From CAUJGQ01 sp042408665 (GTDB lineage: Bacteria; Chloroflexota; Dehalococcoidia; CAUJGQ01), in the NCBI GenBank assembly GCA_042408665.1, contig JBHOQW010000252.1, positions 1-64,000 of the forward strand: DNA of 64,000 nucleotides. Reading direction: 5' to 3'. This document shows positions 33,443 to 42,666 of this stretch, one piece after another (position 1 is the first letter of the stretch; each line of letters starts with the position of its first letter). Below the pieces are notes generated by a model. The model saw nothing but the letters and a program-made list of their open reading frames with translations. It made no database searches and was not told where the DNA came from. A program made the translations under genes and the position numbers.

Positions 33443-33679
33443 ATGGCCCGATTGATCATCGCGAACCGGCGTGGGCACCAGACCATTGAGTGGGACCCGG
33501 CGGTGGACACCGACGAGAACCGCGCCGCGATCGCCGAGGCGGAGCGCATCATCGAGGAAGCGCGCCGCCACGGCTGCCGCGTGTCGCGCAAGGTCGGTAA
33601 CCAGCACGTGCTGGACGATCGCCCGTTCGACGCCACGGTTGAGGAATACCAGATCATCGCCCCCATCGCCGGTGGCTGA
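33443..33679 (+). CDS. Small conserved-looking protein, unknown function
   Basis: A 78-residue protein with a very strong ribosome site (GGAGGAGG before ATG 33443). It has a short basic N-terminal strand (ARLIIANRRGHQTIEWDP), a charged helix (DENRAAIAEAERIIEEARRHG), then a strand-rich end. There are no Cys or membrane segments. No family is recognised. Its stop shares one base with the next start (TGATG), so the pair is translationally coupled. Confidence 0.65.
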   Translation: MARLIIANRRGHQTIEWDPAVDTDENRAAIAEAERIIEEARRHGCRVSRKVGNQHVLDDRPFDATVEEYQIIAPIAGG

Positions 33680-34266
33680 TGCCCACCGCCCGCGGCGATG
33701 AGTCCATCCCGGCGGGAGGGCGTACCTGCCCGCGACCGCTGGGAGGCTCCTGCCCACCATGTGCCGGGGAGAGGTGTGCACCGTTGCTGGGCCTGCTCCG
33801 CCGTCTGTTCCGGCCACCCGTCACGGCACCGCCGTCCGAGTCACGGGAGCGGCTGGAGCTGCCCTGGACGCGCGGCTGGTACCACGTGCCGCGGCGCAGC
33901 GCCGGCGCCGATTTCCGGCGGGAGGACTACCGCACGGCGCGGGCCAACGCGCGTGAGGTGGCGCGGCGCACGCTGGGCGACGAGCTGTGGGAACAGCTCC
34001 AGCAGCAGGGCTACCTGGACGTTCCGTCCAAGCGCTTCCCGGGCGTCACCTACCGGCTGCGCGTGGGCCTGCGCATTGAGGTGCGCTGTGCGCCGGGGGT
34101 GCGCTGCCCGTGGCGCTTCAACTACCTCTGCATCAACCCCACGTATCCACTGCCGGAGGAGGAGTTCTTCGCACACCTCTACCTGTACGTGCGCGATAAC
34201 GAAGACGAGGTAATCCGGGTAGCGGCGCCGCAGCCGTGGGATCAGCCGCTCGGCCGCACGTTCTAA
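33679..34266 (+). CDS. Unknown protein coupled to the 33443 gene
   Basis: A 195-residue protein. The N-terminal ~45 residues are Pro/Cys-rich and may not be a folded domain. From about residue 58 there is a mixed fold containing GWYHVPRR, a helix AREVARRTLGDELWEQLQQQGYLDVPS, and strands RLRVGLRIEVRCAPG and WRFNYLCINPTYPLPEEEFFAHLYLYVRDNE. No catalytic motif is recognised. Real translation is supported by coupling to the preceding gene. The internal helix-to-YLDVPSK region followed by a beta sheet recalls small adaptor-type proteins; this is not an assignment. Confidence 0.6.
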   Translation: MPTARGDESIPAGGRTCPRPLGGSCPPCAGERCAPLLGLLRRLFRPPVTAPPSESRERLELPWTRGWYHVPRRSAGADFRREDYRTARANAREVARRTLGDELWEQLQQQGYLDVPSKRFPGVTYRLRVGLRIEVRCAPGVRCPWRFNYLCINPTYPLPEEEFFAHLYLYVRDNEDEVIRVAAPQPWDQPLGRTF

Positions 34267-34283
34267 CGGCAGGAGGGCGTCCC

Positions 34284-35846
34284 ATGCCCGCGGCGCACAC
34301 GCCCCAGCTCCGGCTCGCCGAGGTGGTCGCCGCCCTCTCCCTGGCCACCGACCTGGGCATGGGACAGCCCATGGAGCAGGCGCTACGTACCTGCGTGCTG
34401 GCCATGACCCTGGGGCGGGAGCTTTGCCTGGACGGCGCTATCCTCTCCGATACGTACTATTTAGCGCTCCTTCGTTTTATTGGTTGCACGTCCGATGCCC
34501 ATGAGGCGGCGGCCGCCTCGGGCGGCGACGAAATCGCGGACCGCGCCCTGGTGGCACCCGTAGTCATGGGCGACGCAAGGGAGTTCCTGCACCATTACCT
34601 CCCACGCTTTGCGGGCGACCGCGCCTTACCGGTCCGGCTGGTCCTGCTGGCACGCGCGCTGGCCGAGGGTACGGACCGGGCGAGGCGCACGATCGCCGTT
34701 CACTGTCAAGTCGCTCAGATGTTGGCCGCGCGACTCGATATCCGGCCCAGCGTGGCGCAGTGCGTCGGCGCTCTCTTCGAGCGCTGGGACGGCACGGGCA
34801 TCCCGGGCGATCTGGCTGGAGACGCGATCCCGATCCCGGCACGGCTCGTGTCCGTGGCTCGTGATGTCGATGTGTTTCACCGGATGGGCGGATGGGCGCT
34901 CGCCACCACGGTCCTTCGCCGGCGCCGCGCCACAGCGTACGATCCCGCCGCTGTCGATGTCCTGCTCGCGCACGGCGAGCGATGGCTCAGGGAGGCCGGT
35001 GCGGAATCGGTATGGGACATGGCGCTTACCGCTGAGCCTTGGCCGCCGGTGATGGTCGGCCAGTTGCGGCTCGAGGGGCTGCTGCACGTGCTCGCCGATT
35101 TCGCCGACCTAAAGTCACCCTTTACCCTGGGCCACTCCGCCGGTGTAGCCCGCTTAGCGGAGAGCGCGGCACGCTGCGCGGGATTAGGCGAGGATGAAGT
35201 GGTAGATGTGCGTCATGCCGCGCTGGTGCACGACCTCGGCCGCGCCGGCATCCCCAACGGCATTTGGGACAAGCCGAGCAAGCTCTCCCCCGCTGAGTGG
35301 GAGCGCGTCCGCCTGCATCCTTACCTCTCTGAGCGTATCCTTGCCCGCCCGTCGGCGCTTGCCCACCTGGCGCCCCTGGCGGGTGCGCACCACGAGCGCA
35401 TCGATGGCTCTGGCTACCACCGCGGCAGCCCCGCCGCCCTGCTGCCGATGACGGCACGCATCCTGGCCGCCGCCGATGCCTACCAGGCGATGACCCAGGA
35501 CCGTCCCCACCGGCCGGCCCTCAGCCCCCACGCCGCGGCGGCAGCGCTGAGAGACGAGGCGCGTGCGGGCCGGCTGGACCAGCGGGCGGTGCATGCCGTG
35601 CTTGAGGCTCTCGGCCTCCACATTGGGACAGCGCGTCACGCCTGGCCCGCCGGGCTGACCGAGCGCGAGGTGGAGGTGCTGCGGCTGATCAGTCGCGGCC
35701 AGCCCAACCGCGCCGTCGCGCAGCGGCTCGGCATCTCCGCCAAGACGGTCGGCCGACACGTCGAGAACCTCTACGCCAAGATCGGTGTCTCCAGCCGTGC
35801 CGCGGCCGCCCTGTTCGCCATGGAGCACGACCTGCTCGGCGCGTGA
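34284..35846 (+). CDS. HD-GYP phosphodiesterase-like protein with LuxR-type DNA-binding domain
   Basis: A 520-residue protein. Residues 265-450 form an HD-GYP domain: His284, HD at 316-317, HHER at 369-372 and GSGYHRG at 375-381, the set used to hydrolyse cyclic-di-GMP. Residues 455-515 are a LuxR/GerE helix-turn-helix (LTEREVEVLRLISRG...AVAQRLGISAKTVGRHVENLYAKI). The N-terminal half (10-210) looks like a second, degenerate HD-GYP copy (ERWDGTGIPGDL, RLVSVARDVDVFHRMGG). It may couple cyclic-dinucleotide turnover or binding to transcription. GGAGGG lies upstream of ATG 34284, 17 nt after the previous gene. Confidence 0.85.
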   Translation: MPAAHTPQLRLAEVVAALSLATDLGMGQPMEQALRTCVLAMTLGRELCLDGAILSDTYYLALLRFIGCTSDAHEAAAASGGDEIADRALVAPVVMGDAREFLHHYLPRFAGDRALPVRLVLLARALAEGTDRARRTIAVHCQVAQMLAARLDIRPSVAQCVGALFERWDGTGIPGDLAGDAIPIPARLVSVARDVDVFHRMGGWALATTVLRRRRATAYDPAAVDVLLAHGERWLREAGAESVWDMALTAEPWPPVMVGQLRLEGLLHVLADFADLKSPFTLGHSAGVARLAESAARCAGLGEDEVVDVRHAALVHDLGRAGIPNGIWDKPSKLSPAEWERVRLHPYLSERILARPSALAHLAPLAGAHHERIDGSGYHRGSPAALLPMTARILAAADAYQAMTQDRPHRPALSPHAAAAALRDEARAGRLDQRAVHAVLEALGLHIGTARHAWPAGLTEREVEVLRLISRGQPNRAVAQRLGISAKTVGRHVENLYAKIGVSSRAAAALFAMEHDLLGA

Positions 35847-36033
35847 TGCCGAAAAAAATGGGGCGATCGCCGCATGTGTGACGCGGCCCCTCGGCGCATC
35901 CTGCTCCTATGGCGCCACCCTAACACGGGATGCTGCAGCTGCCTGCGGATCAGCGGCCGCTGGACGGTGTGTGACGCGCGTCCCGTCGCGACCTGGGGGC
36001 ACCATGGAAAACGATGCGCGAGGAGGCCACATC

Positions 36034-36852
36034 ATGCCGATCCCTGCACCGAGCAAGGGCACGATACCGGTCAATGGGGTGGAGCTGTATTACGAGCGGC
36101 GAGGCAGCGGTCCCTCGGTCCTGTTCATTCCCGGCGCAACCGGCGACGGCGGACACTTCCAGCACGTGGCCGCAACGCTGGCGGACGAATTCACAACCGT
36201 CATCTACGACCGCCGGGGCAACTCGCGCAGCCCCAGGCCGGCGGGCTGGCACTCCACCTCGACCGATGAGCAGGCAGACGACGCGGCGGCTCTGGTGCGA
36301 GCCCTGAACCTGTCCCCCGCGGCCATATTCGCCACGAGTAGCGGCGCCGTCATCGGTGTGAATCTGTTACTGCGACATCCGGATGTCCTTCGCGGCGCCA
36401 TATTTCACGAGCCAGCACTGATCGCGGTCTTGGCCGACCCACAGGCCATCTGGGCGGAGATCCAGCCAGTGATCGAGCAGGGCATGACGGCAGGTGGGCC
36501 GCGCGGCGCGGTTGAAGCCTTCGTGCGCCGAGTGGCCGGTGACGCCGTCTACGAGGCACTGCCGGACGATCTGCGGGAGCGCATGCTGAACAACGGGGAT
36601 GTTCTGCTTCAACTGGAGATGGCGCCGTTCGGCCTGTACCGGCCGGGGACCGCGGAGCTCGCGTCGGTCACCTGCTCGGTTGCGATCCTGGCGGGAACGG
36701 AAAGCCCACCGTTCTTGATCGAAACCGCGCGCTGGCTGGCGGCGGCCCTCAACGTCCCACTCGGGATACTGCCCGGCGGTCACGCGCCGTACTTTGAGCG
36801 ACCGGACGAGATGGCAGCAGTGCTGCGACCGCTACTCAAGCTCATGGTCTAA
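36034..36852 (+). CDS. Alpha/beta hydrolase
   Basis: A 272-residue alpha/beta-hydrolase fold protein. The oxyanion region is FIPGATGDG. The nucleophile elbow is ATSSG with Ser102 (Ala instead of the first Gly), and the terminal His is in GGHAPYFERP at about residue 249. The substrate is not predictable. AGGAGG lies 7 nt upstream of ATG 36034. A second hydrolase gene of the same fold, now interrupted, follows 33 nt later. Confidence 0.85.
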   Translation: MPIPAPSKGTIPVNGVELYYERRGSGPSVLFIPGATGDGGHFQHVAATLADEFTTVIYDRRGNSRSPRPAGWHSTSTDEQADDAAALVRALNLSPAAIFATSSGAVIGVNLLLRHPDVLRGAIFHEPALIAVLADPQAIWAEIQPVIEQGMTAGGPRGAVEAFVRRVAGDAVYEALPDDLRERMLNNGDVLLQLEMAPFGLYRPGTAELASVTCSVAILAGTESPPFLIETARWLAAALNVPLGILPGGHAPYFERPDEMAAVLRPLLKLMV

Positions 36853-36885
36853 CGTCGGCGAGCCGGGTGAGTCGGAGAGATAGCG

Positions 36886-37683
36886 ATGAAGCCGTATCCT
36901 TTGTTGCATGAGACCACGGGCGCGGGCCAGCCGATCGTCCTGGTCCCGGGCGGCCTGAGCGGCTGGTTGTCCTGGATCCCGTTTGTTGAGGTGCTCGCAA
37001 AGGACCGGCACGTCGTGCGGGTGCAGCTGCGCAGCGTCGAGCTGGCCGAGGCGGGCAGGCCCTTCCCGCCCGACTACGGCACACCAAGCGAGTATGAGGC
37101 CCTGCGCGCCACCGTCGACCTGCTGGGCCTGGACCGCTTCCACCTTGTCGGCTGATCCTACGGCGGGCACGTCGCCCTGGCCTTCACGCTCGAATACCCG
37201 CAGCGCGTCCGCACCCTCACGGTGATTGAACCACCGGCCGTCTGGATCCTGCGCGAGACCGGCCACGCCGCCGAGGCGCTCGGCCGCAGTGAGGCGTACG
37301 ATCGGTCGGTAAGCGGCGGGCAACTCAGTATCGACGACCTCAAGGCCTTCCTGCTTCGAGCCGGCCTGGCCAAGCCCGATGAGGACGTTGAGACCATGCC
37401 CGGCTGGCCGGTCTGGGTGCGCAACCGGCAGGCGCTCTCGATCAACCGCACCATCTGGGACTACACGGCCTCCCTCGCTCAGCTACGCGCGCTTGACGTG
37501 CCAGTCCTTGCCGTGAAGGGGAGCGAGACGACCGAAGACCTGGCCGCGATCGTTGCCGATCTCGCGGCAGTCGTGCCTCATGGGCGCGTGCTCACGCTTC
37601 CCGGCGGACACGCCTGCCACCTGGAGAACATGGATCGCTTCCTGGAGGAGCTGACGAGGCATATCACCCTTGGTCCTCAGTAA
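36886..37683 (+). pseudogene. Alpha/beta hydrolase interrupted by one in-frame TGA
   Basis: One continuous frame of 266 codons is broken only by TGA at 37153-37155 (codon 90). Flanking residues read FHLVG-stop-SYGGHVAL, so the stop occupies the x of the G-x-S-x-G nucleophile elbow, normally Trp (GWSYGG): a TGG-to-TGA change. Downstream the frame remains open to TAA 37683 with the expected His in PGGHACHLENMDRF. This is most simply a recent nonsense mutation or a base-call error. Restarting translation at GTG 37222 would give a protein without the nucleophile. Confidence 0.85.
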
Positions 37684-37779
37684 GGCGACGCGAACACAGT
37701 GCACGCGGGCGCCTGCTCGGTAACGGCCTCCGCGGCTGACCTGGACGCGCTCGTTTGGGGGCACTGACGGGATCCCACC

Positions 37780-39234
37780 CTACGGACGCTCGTCCCGGCG
37801 GCGAAAGAGCTCCGTGGATCCCGTGCGGGCCACCAGTTCGTAGCGCTCGGCCAGGAGCCGCTCCAGGCCCGGCAGGCGGCGCCATTCGCCATGCTCCCAG
37901 ACGATGAACCGAGGCGGCCGCGCCCGCAGGGTGCGCAGCACCTGCTCCTTGGCGCCGGGCACGTAGGCCGTGTGGTAGGAGGTGACGTACGGTGTCGGGT
38001 TCTCGGCGCCGCTCAGGGCGTACAGCCAGGGGAACTCGCCCCAGATAAACAGGGTGCGTTCCCGGTCGGCGCGGATGAGCGGGGCGAACGCCTCCTGGGT
38101 GGCCACACGCCAGTCAAAGTACACCGCAAACGTCGCTCGTTCGCGTCGACCGCTCAAGTAGGCCGCCAGGTTGACGTAATAACCCGGCCGCACCATCGGG
38201 TAGGAGAGCCAGAAGCGGTTGAACGTGGCCCCAACCAGCAGGGCCGCGCAGCAGGCGACCGGACCCAACGTACGTGCGGCCGAGGGGTCACGCCTCGCTG
38301 AGGCGAGCAGCACCGACGCCAGCGCGGCGGATGCCGCCGCCTGCACGAGGTAATGCCCGTACCAGCGGCCGGTCAGGGTGGTGCCGGTCACGGCGCTGGC
38401 CAGCCACAGGGCCAGCACCTCCCCAGGGCCGAGGCGACCACGGCGGGCCGCCACGAGCGCTCCGCCCAGGGCCACGAGCGCCGGTAGCAGGACGAGCACG
38501 CGTGTGGGGAGCGCCTGGCCGGCACCCGCGGCCAGGTACCCGCCGTAAAAACCGAACATGGCACGCAGCCCCGCCCCCAGGGCCCCCTGAGCGACAAGCA
38601 GGACGCCCACGGCCGTCGGCAGCAGCAGCCAGCCGCCGAGCAGCGGCAGCGCACGTCGGAGGCCGCCGACAAGCAGGAGGGCCACGCCCAATGCGACCGC
38701 GTCCAGCGCCGTCACCTGCTTGAACAGAAAGGCCGCGCCCAGCAACACCCCGGCCGCGAGCGTGGTCCGCGCCTGACCCCCGCCCGGCACGCCGGACAGC
38801 ACGAACGCCCAGGCCACCGGCGCCGCGGCGAACAGCTCCGTGAGCGCCAAGTTCCCCTCCAGAAACGGCGTCGATACCGCCAGGGCAAACAGCGTCGCGG
38901 CCGCGAGGCCGGCGCGGGGCGAGCGCCACCGCCGGCCGAGTACCGCCACCGCGGCGGCGGCAGCCGCGGCCCACACCGCCGCGACCAGACGCAGAGCCAC
39001 CATCGAGGGGCCGGCCGTTGCCAGGACCGCCGCGTACAGCCAGTAGATGAGCGGCGGCTTGTCCTCCCACACCGTGCGGTAGAGGGTTCCGCCGTGCAGG
39101 AGCTGCTGGGCGACGGCGGCGAAGATACCTTCATCGGCGTAGTGGTGCGGTTCGACCAAGGTCGGCAGACGCAGGAGCAGGGTGACGGCCACGACGATCA
39201 GTGGGAGCGAGGGCAAGCGGCGGCACCCGGTCAT
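37780..39234 (-). CDS. GT39-type membrane glycosyltransferase (PMT/ArnT-like)
   Basis: A 484-residue polytopic protein with about ten to eleven helices. The first loop has the acidic motif of lipid-linked sugar transferases (HYADEGIFAAVAQQLL), and WEDKPPLIYWLYA is the hallmark of the GT39/ArnT group. A soluble C-terminal part follows. It would move a sugar from a polyprenyl-phosphate carrier to protein or lipid on the outer face. ATG 39234 is preceded by AGAAGGA. A related enzyme is at 39743-41428, with a rhodanese gene between them. Confidence 0.85.
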   Translation of the reverse strand: MTGCRRLPSLPLIVVAVTLLLRLPTLVEPHHYADEGIFAAVAQQLLHGGTLYRTVWEDKPPLIYWLYAAVLATAGPSMVALRLVAAVWAAAAAAAVAVLGRRWRSPRAGLAAATLFALAVSTPFLEGNLALTELFAAAPVAWAFVLSGVPGGGQARTTLAAGVLLGAAFLFKQVTALDAVALGVALLLVGGLRRALPLLGGWLLLPTAVGVLLVAQGALGAGLRAMFGFYGGYLAAGAGQALPTRVLVLLPALVALGGALVAARRGRLGPGEVLALWLASAVTGTTLTGRWYGHYLVQAAASAALASVLLASARRDPSAARTLGPVACCAALLVGATFNRFWLSYPMVRPGYYVNLAAYLSGRRERATFAVYFDWRVATQEAFAPLIRADRERTLFIWGEFPWLYALSGAENPTPYVTSYHTAYVPGAKEQVLRTLRARPPRFIVWEHGEWRRLPGLERLLAERYELVARTGSTELFRRRDERP

Positions 39235-39370
39235 GGGCGTATCCTTCTGGTGTCCCGAACGCCGGCCCACCCCGCATGGGCAGCGCGGTGGTGACGGCTC
39301 TGTGGTAAACTCGATGCAAGAAGTCAACAATCACGCACCGAGGGGCGCGATATCCGCAGGAGCGAGAGCG

Positions 39371-39706
39371 ATGGCCTTCAAGAACCCCGATGAACCGTTC
39401 ACGCGCATCACCGTCCACGAAGCCAAGGAGATGCTCGAGCGCGGCGACGTGCAGCTCATCGACACCCGCAACCCGGACGAGCACGCGGCGGGGCACGCGC
39501 CCGGCGCCAAGCTGATCCCGCACATGAGCGTGCCCGCGCGCATTCACGAGCTGGACCCGAACAAGGACATCCTGTTCATCTGCAAGAGCGGCTACCGCAG
39601 CGCGCTGGCGTGCGAGTTTGCCGCCGCGGCCGGTCTGACGCGGATCTACAACGTCGAGGGTGGGCACGACGCCTGGGAGGCGGCCGGCTACCCGATGGAG
39701 CGGTAG
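39371..39706 (+). CDS. Rhodanese-like sulfurtransferase
   Basis: A 111-residue single-domain rhodanese. The active Cys71 sits in CKSGYRS, and the LIDTRNPDEHAAGHAPGA and NVEGGHDAWEAAGYP segments are typical. The loop composition (C-K-S-G-Y-R) fits sulfurtransferases acting on small thiol or sulfide donors. There is no signal peptide. It is flanked by two oppositely oriented GT39 genes, which does not suggest a function. Confidence 0.92.
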   Translation: MAFKNPDEPFTRITVHEAKEMLERGDVQLIDTRNPDEHAAGHAPGAKLIPHMSVPARIHELDPNKDILFICKSGYRSALACEFAAAAGLTRIYNVEGGHDAWEAAGYPMER

Positions 39707-39718
39707 GGGACGACGGGC

Positions 39719-39735
39719 GGCTCCAGTCCGGAGCC
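39719..39735. terminator. Hairpin between convergent rhodanese and GT39 genes
   Basis: Stem GGCTCC (39719-39724) with GGAGCC (39730-39735) and a 5-nt loop, extendable by flanking G/C pairs. It has no T tract. Confidence 0.4.
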
Positions 39736-39742
39736 CCCCGCG

Positions 39743-41428
39743 CTACTCCCGGCGCCGATACAACGTGAAATCCTCGATCTCGATCTCCACGGCGTAGTCG
39801 CGCTCCAGCCGAGCGGCCACCCCGGGCAGCAGGCGAGTGGCCCAGGCGGCGGTGTCCAGCCGCTGACCGGTGATCCATTCCGCCGCCCCCTCGTTTCGCT
39901 GCACGATGAAATACACCGGCCGGTTCCGGTCGATCTCGTCCAGGAACTCATCCAGCCACCGGCGCGGCGCCCAATTGGACATAAACGGCAGCGAATAAAT
40001 GAACCGGGAAGCGCTGGCCCGCCCGCTCAACAGGTAGATAAGGGGCTCGTAGCCGAAGACGTAGATCGTCTCCTCGGGCTGCGTATGCGCACGCACGTAG
40101 TCCGCCACCTGGACGTCGGCCAGGTAGGAATAGGTTCCGTCCGCGTAGGGACCGAACTGATTGTCGTAGGCCAGCCGAGCCGTCACGCTATCGTTGCGGT
40201 GCAAAAATCCGTCCCACTGATCGTACGCCCGCTCCGTGACCGCCGGCGTGAGCGCCAGCATCGCCGCCAGCAGCACCGCCTTGCCCAGCGTAGCGAAGCA
40301 GGCGGGGTGGAGCCGCTCCAGATAGGCGAAGGCGCGGTCCCACGCCCACCCGGCGAGCATGGCCAGCGCTGGAAACAGGGCCTGCCAGTGGTACCAGAAA
40401 AACTTCTGCTGGACGGCGATCCCTAGAAATGCGACCAGGACGGCCACCGCAGCCGCCCGCGCGGAGCGGTCGCGCGAGACAAAGAACGTCGCGAACATGC
40501 CCGCCAGCGCCGGTAGGACAAACACCGCGTGGGAGAACGTGAACAGGGCGAGCGAGTCGCGGACGTAGCTGAGAAAGGTGAAGAACGTTCTCTCGCGCGG
40601 GGCAAACGGCCAGCCCAGGCGCGCGTAGCCGGCGGCGAAGCGGGTGGCCTCCAGGTAGGCATGCAGGGCGTGCCCTGCCGCCAGGTAGGCCAGGAGCGCC
40701 GCCTGCACGGCGAGAAAACCGATGGCTGCCCACACCGCCCAACCGATCAGGCGTCGCCGGCCGGCACGCTCCAGCAGGGCATCGGTGCACACAAAGGCGG
40801 GTACCAGCGGCGCGGCGGTAAACCGGAGCTGGAACACCACCCCGGTGAGGGCGCCCGCGACTAGCCAGCACGGCCACCGCCAGCGTCCCCGTGCCAGGCT
40901 GAGGAGGAGAGCCAAGGTGAGCGGCAGTGCGGCTAGCCCGTCCGGCTGCGCCAGATACCACCAGCCCTGGGTGGTGAAGTAGACGGTGCCCATCAAGGTG
41001 GTGCCAAACACCGCCGCGCGCACGCTCCACAGACGGCGGATGAGGAGAAAGAGCGCAGCCAGCGCGGCGCCGGTCCACACCAGGTCGAACAGCCGCACCC
41101 GGACCATCAGGGGCCCGGGCAGGCGCAGGGCCAGGGCGTAGAGGAGGTAGATGCCGGGCGGCTTCTGGTCCCAGGCGTCGACGTAGGGATGGCCGCCACG
41201 GTTGATCACCTGGCCGATTGTCGCGAAGATGGCCTGGTCAGGGCCAAACGGAAAGGCCAGGGTGGGCAGGGCCAGGAGTCCCACGCCCAGGAGCACCGGC
41301 ACGAGCGCCCACCAGCCGCCAGACGCGCCGCGGGCGCGCGGGTCGTTCACCGTTGGGGCGGCAGGAACACGCGCAGGGATGCCCGGCGTGGTCACGGCGG
41401 TGTCTGACACGGGATGGGCGTTCTCCAC
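39743..41428 (-). CDS. Second GT39-type membrane glycosyltransferase
   Basis: A 561-residue polytopic protein with a Pro/Ala-rich cytoplasmic N-terminus of about 38 residues, then about eleven helices and a soluble C-terminal domain. The first-loop acidic motif is FGPDQAIFATIGQVI and the second is WDQKPPGIYLLYAL, as in the 37780 gene. It probably uses a polyprenyl-phosphate sugar donor. It begins with GTG 41428; only 14 bp separate it from the divergent ATG 41443, so the two promoters must overlap the genes or lie within them. Confidence 0.83.
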   Translation of the reverse strand: MENAHPVSDTAVTTPGIPARVPAAPTVNDPRARGASGGWWALVPVLLGVGLLALPTLAFPFGPDQAIFATIGQVINRGGHPYVDAWDQKPPGIYLLYALALRLPGPLMVRVRLFDLVWTGAALAALFLLIRRLWSVRAAVFGTTLMGTVYFTTQGWWYLAQPDGLAALPLTLALLLSLARGRWRWPCWLVAGALTGVVFQLRFTAAPLVPAFVCTDALLERAGRRRLIGWAVWAAIGFLAVQAALLAYLAAGHALHAYLEATRFAAGYARLGWPFAPRERTFFTFLSYVRDSLALFTFSHAVFVLPALAGMFATFFVSRDRSARAAAVAVLVAFLGIAVQQKFFWYHWQALFPALAMLAGWAWDRAFAYLERLHPACFATLGKAVLLAAMLALTPAVTERAYDQWDGFLHRNDSVTARLAYDNQFGPYADGTYSYLADVQVADYVRAHTQPEETIYVFGYEPLIYLLSGRASASRFIYSLPFMSNWAPRRWLDEFLDEIDRNRPVYFIVQRNEGAAEWITGQRLDTAAWATRLLPGVAARLERDYAVEIEIEDFTLYRRRE

Positions 41429-41442
41429 CTGACAGGGTTGTC

Positions 41443-42666
41443 ATGATGCACGATAACACATTCACCGTCCGCTCCCCGCGGCTCCACCCGCGCCTGGCGC
41501 GGACGGCGCCCCTTGCACTGGCGATGCTCGTCCTCATTGTCGCCGCCTGCGGCGGTCGCCTGCCGGACAAGGGCCGCATCGTGGCCGGGCCGGGCGAACC
41601 GCTCGTGCTCGGCGTGGTCACCGCCTTGAGCGGGCCGACCGCGGCCGATGGGCAGGGCATCGCCCAAGCGGCCCGGCTGGCCGCGGAAGAACGACCGACG
41701 GTGCTCGGCCGCCCGGTGCGCCTGGACGTGCGGGACGGCGGTTGCGACCCAGCCACGGCCGAGGCGGCTGTCGGCGCGCTGCTGGAGGAGCCAGGGCTCA
41801 TCGGGGTGGTGGGGCCGGTCTGTTCCCCGGCCTGTGTGGCGGTGGAGCCGTTCCTCTTCCAGCGCGCGACCGTGATGGTCACCCCGCGCTGCACGGATAT
41901 CGCGGTCACCCGGCAGGGATACGAGGGGGTCCTGCGCACCGCCTATACGGACGCGCTGCAAGCCGTCGCCCTCGGCAAGGTCGCGGACGACGTCCTGCAC
42001 GTCCGCCGGGTGTTCCTCGTCCATGACGGGACGATCTACGGCCGAGGCCTGCGCGATGTGGTGAAGCTGGTGTTCGGTGAGGGGCGACTGGCCGGCAACG
42101 TGGAGGTGCTGCCCGGCACCGAGGACTACGGCCATGTGGTGCGCAGCATCGCGCGCGCCGGCGCCGGCCTGGTCTTCTACGGCGGCTACTCGGAGGAGGC
42201 GGCCCGGTTCGTGACCCAGCTTCGCGCCGCTGGGCTCATGCTACCGGTGGTGCTGCCGGATGCCGCCCTCGTGCCGCTGGGGTTTGTGGCGGCGGCGGGC
42301 GCGGCTGCGGACGGCGTCTACATCACGGAGACCGTGGCGCAACCCGGCCCGGCATACGGCGCGTTCGCGGAGCGGTATCGGGCGCGGTTCGGCATGCCGC
42401 CGGGCCCGTTTGCGGCGGAGGCGTACGACGCCGTGCACCTGCTGCTCGACGCGGTGGAGCGCGCGGCCGAGCACCGCGGTGATGTGCTGGTCATCGACCG
42501 CCGCCGCCTGCGGGACGCCGCCCACCACACGGACCGCATGGGCGCCAGCGGCCGCGTTCGCTTCCTGCCGCACGGTGATCGCGTTGAGGGCGCCGCTGTG
42601 CGCCTGTGGCAGGTGCGCGATGGCCGGCCGGTGCTGGTGCAGGTGGTTGACGTTTCGGAGAAGTGA
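41443..42666 (+). CDS. LivK-like periplasmic binding lipoprotein without transporter genes
   Basis: A 407-residue lipoprotein (lipobox IVAAC) of the branched-chain amino-acid/receptor-type binding family (Peripla_BP_6). Typical strands include LVLGVVTALSGPTAADGQGIAQAARLA, IGVVGPVCSPACVAVEPF and GLVFYGGYSEEAARFVTQLR. Ligands in this family are amino acids, amides or aromatic acids. No permease or ATPase gene is adjacent, so it may serve a distant transporter or act as a sensor. Its stop overlaps the next start (GTGA). Confidence 0.85.
   Translation: MMHDNTFTVRSPRLHPRLARTAPLALAMLVLIVAACGGRLPDKGRIVAGPGEPLVLGVVTALSGPTAADGQGIAQAARLAAEERPTVLGRPVRLDVRDGGCDPATAEAAVGALLEEPGLIGVVGPVCSPACVAVEPFLFQRATVMVTPRCTDIAVTRQGYEGVLRTAYTDALQAVALGKVADDVLHVRRVFLVHDGTIYGRGLRDVVKLVFGEGRLAGNVEVLPGTEDYGHVVRSIARAGAGLVFYGGYSEEAARFVTQLRAAGLMLPVVLPDAALVPLGFVAAAGAAADGVYITETVAQPGPAYGAFAERYRARFGMPPGPFAAEAYDAVHLLLDAVERAAEHRGDVLVIDRRRLRDAAHHTDRMGASGRVRFLPHGDRVEGAAVRLWQVRDGRPVLVQVVDVSEK

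Noticed and set aside
37153..37155. Selenocysteine at the in-frame TGA
   Set aside because: The position is a Trp in the GWSxG elbow of this family, TGG to TGA is one change, and no SECIS-like hairpin was noticed.
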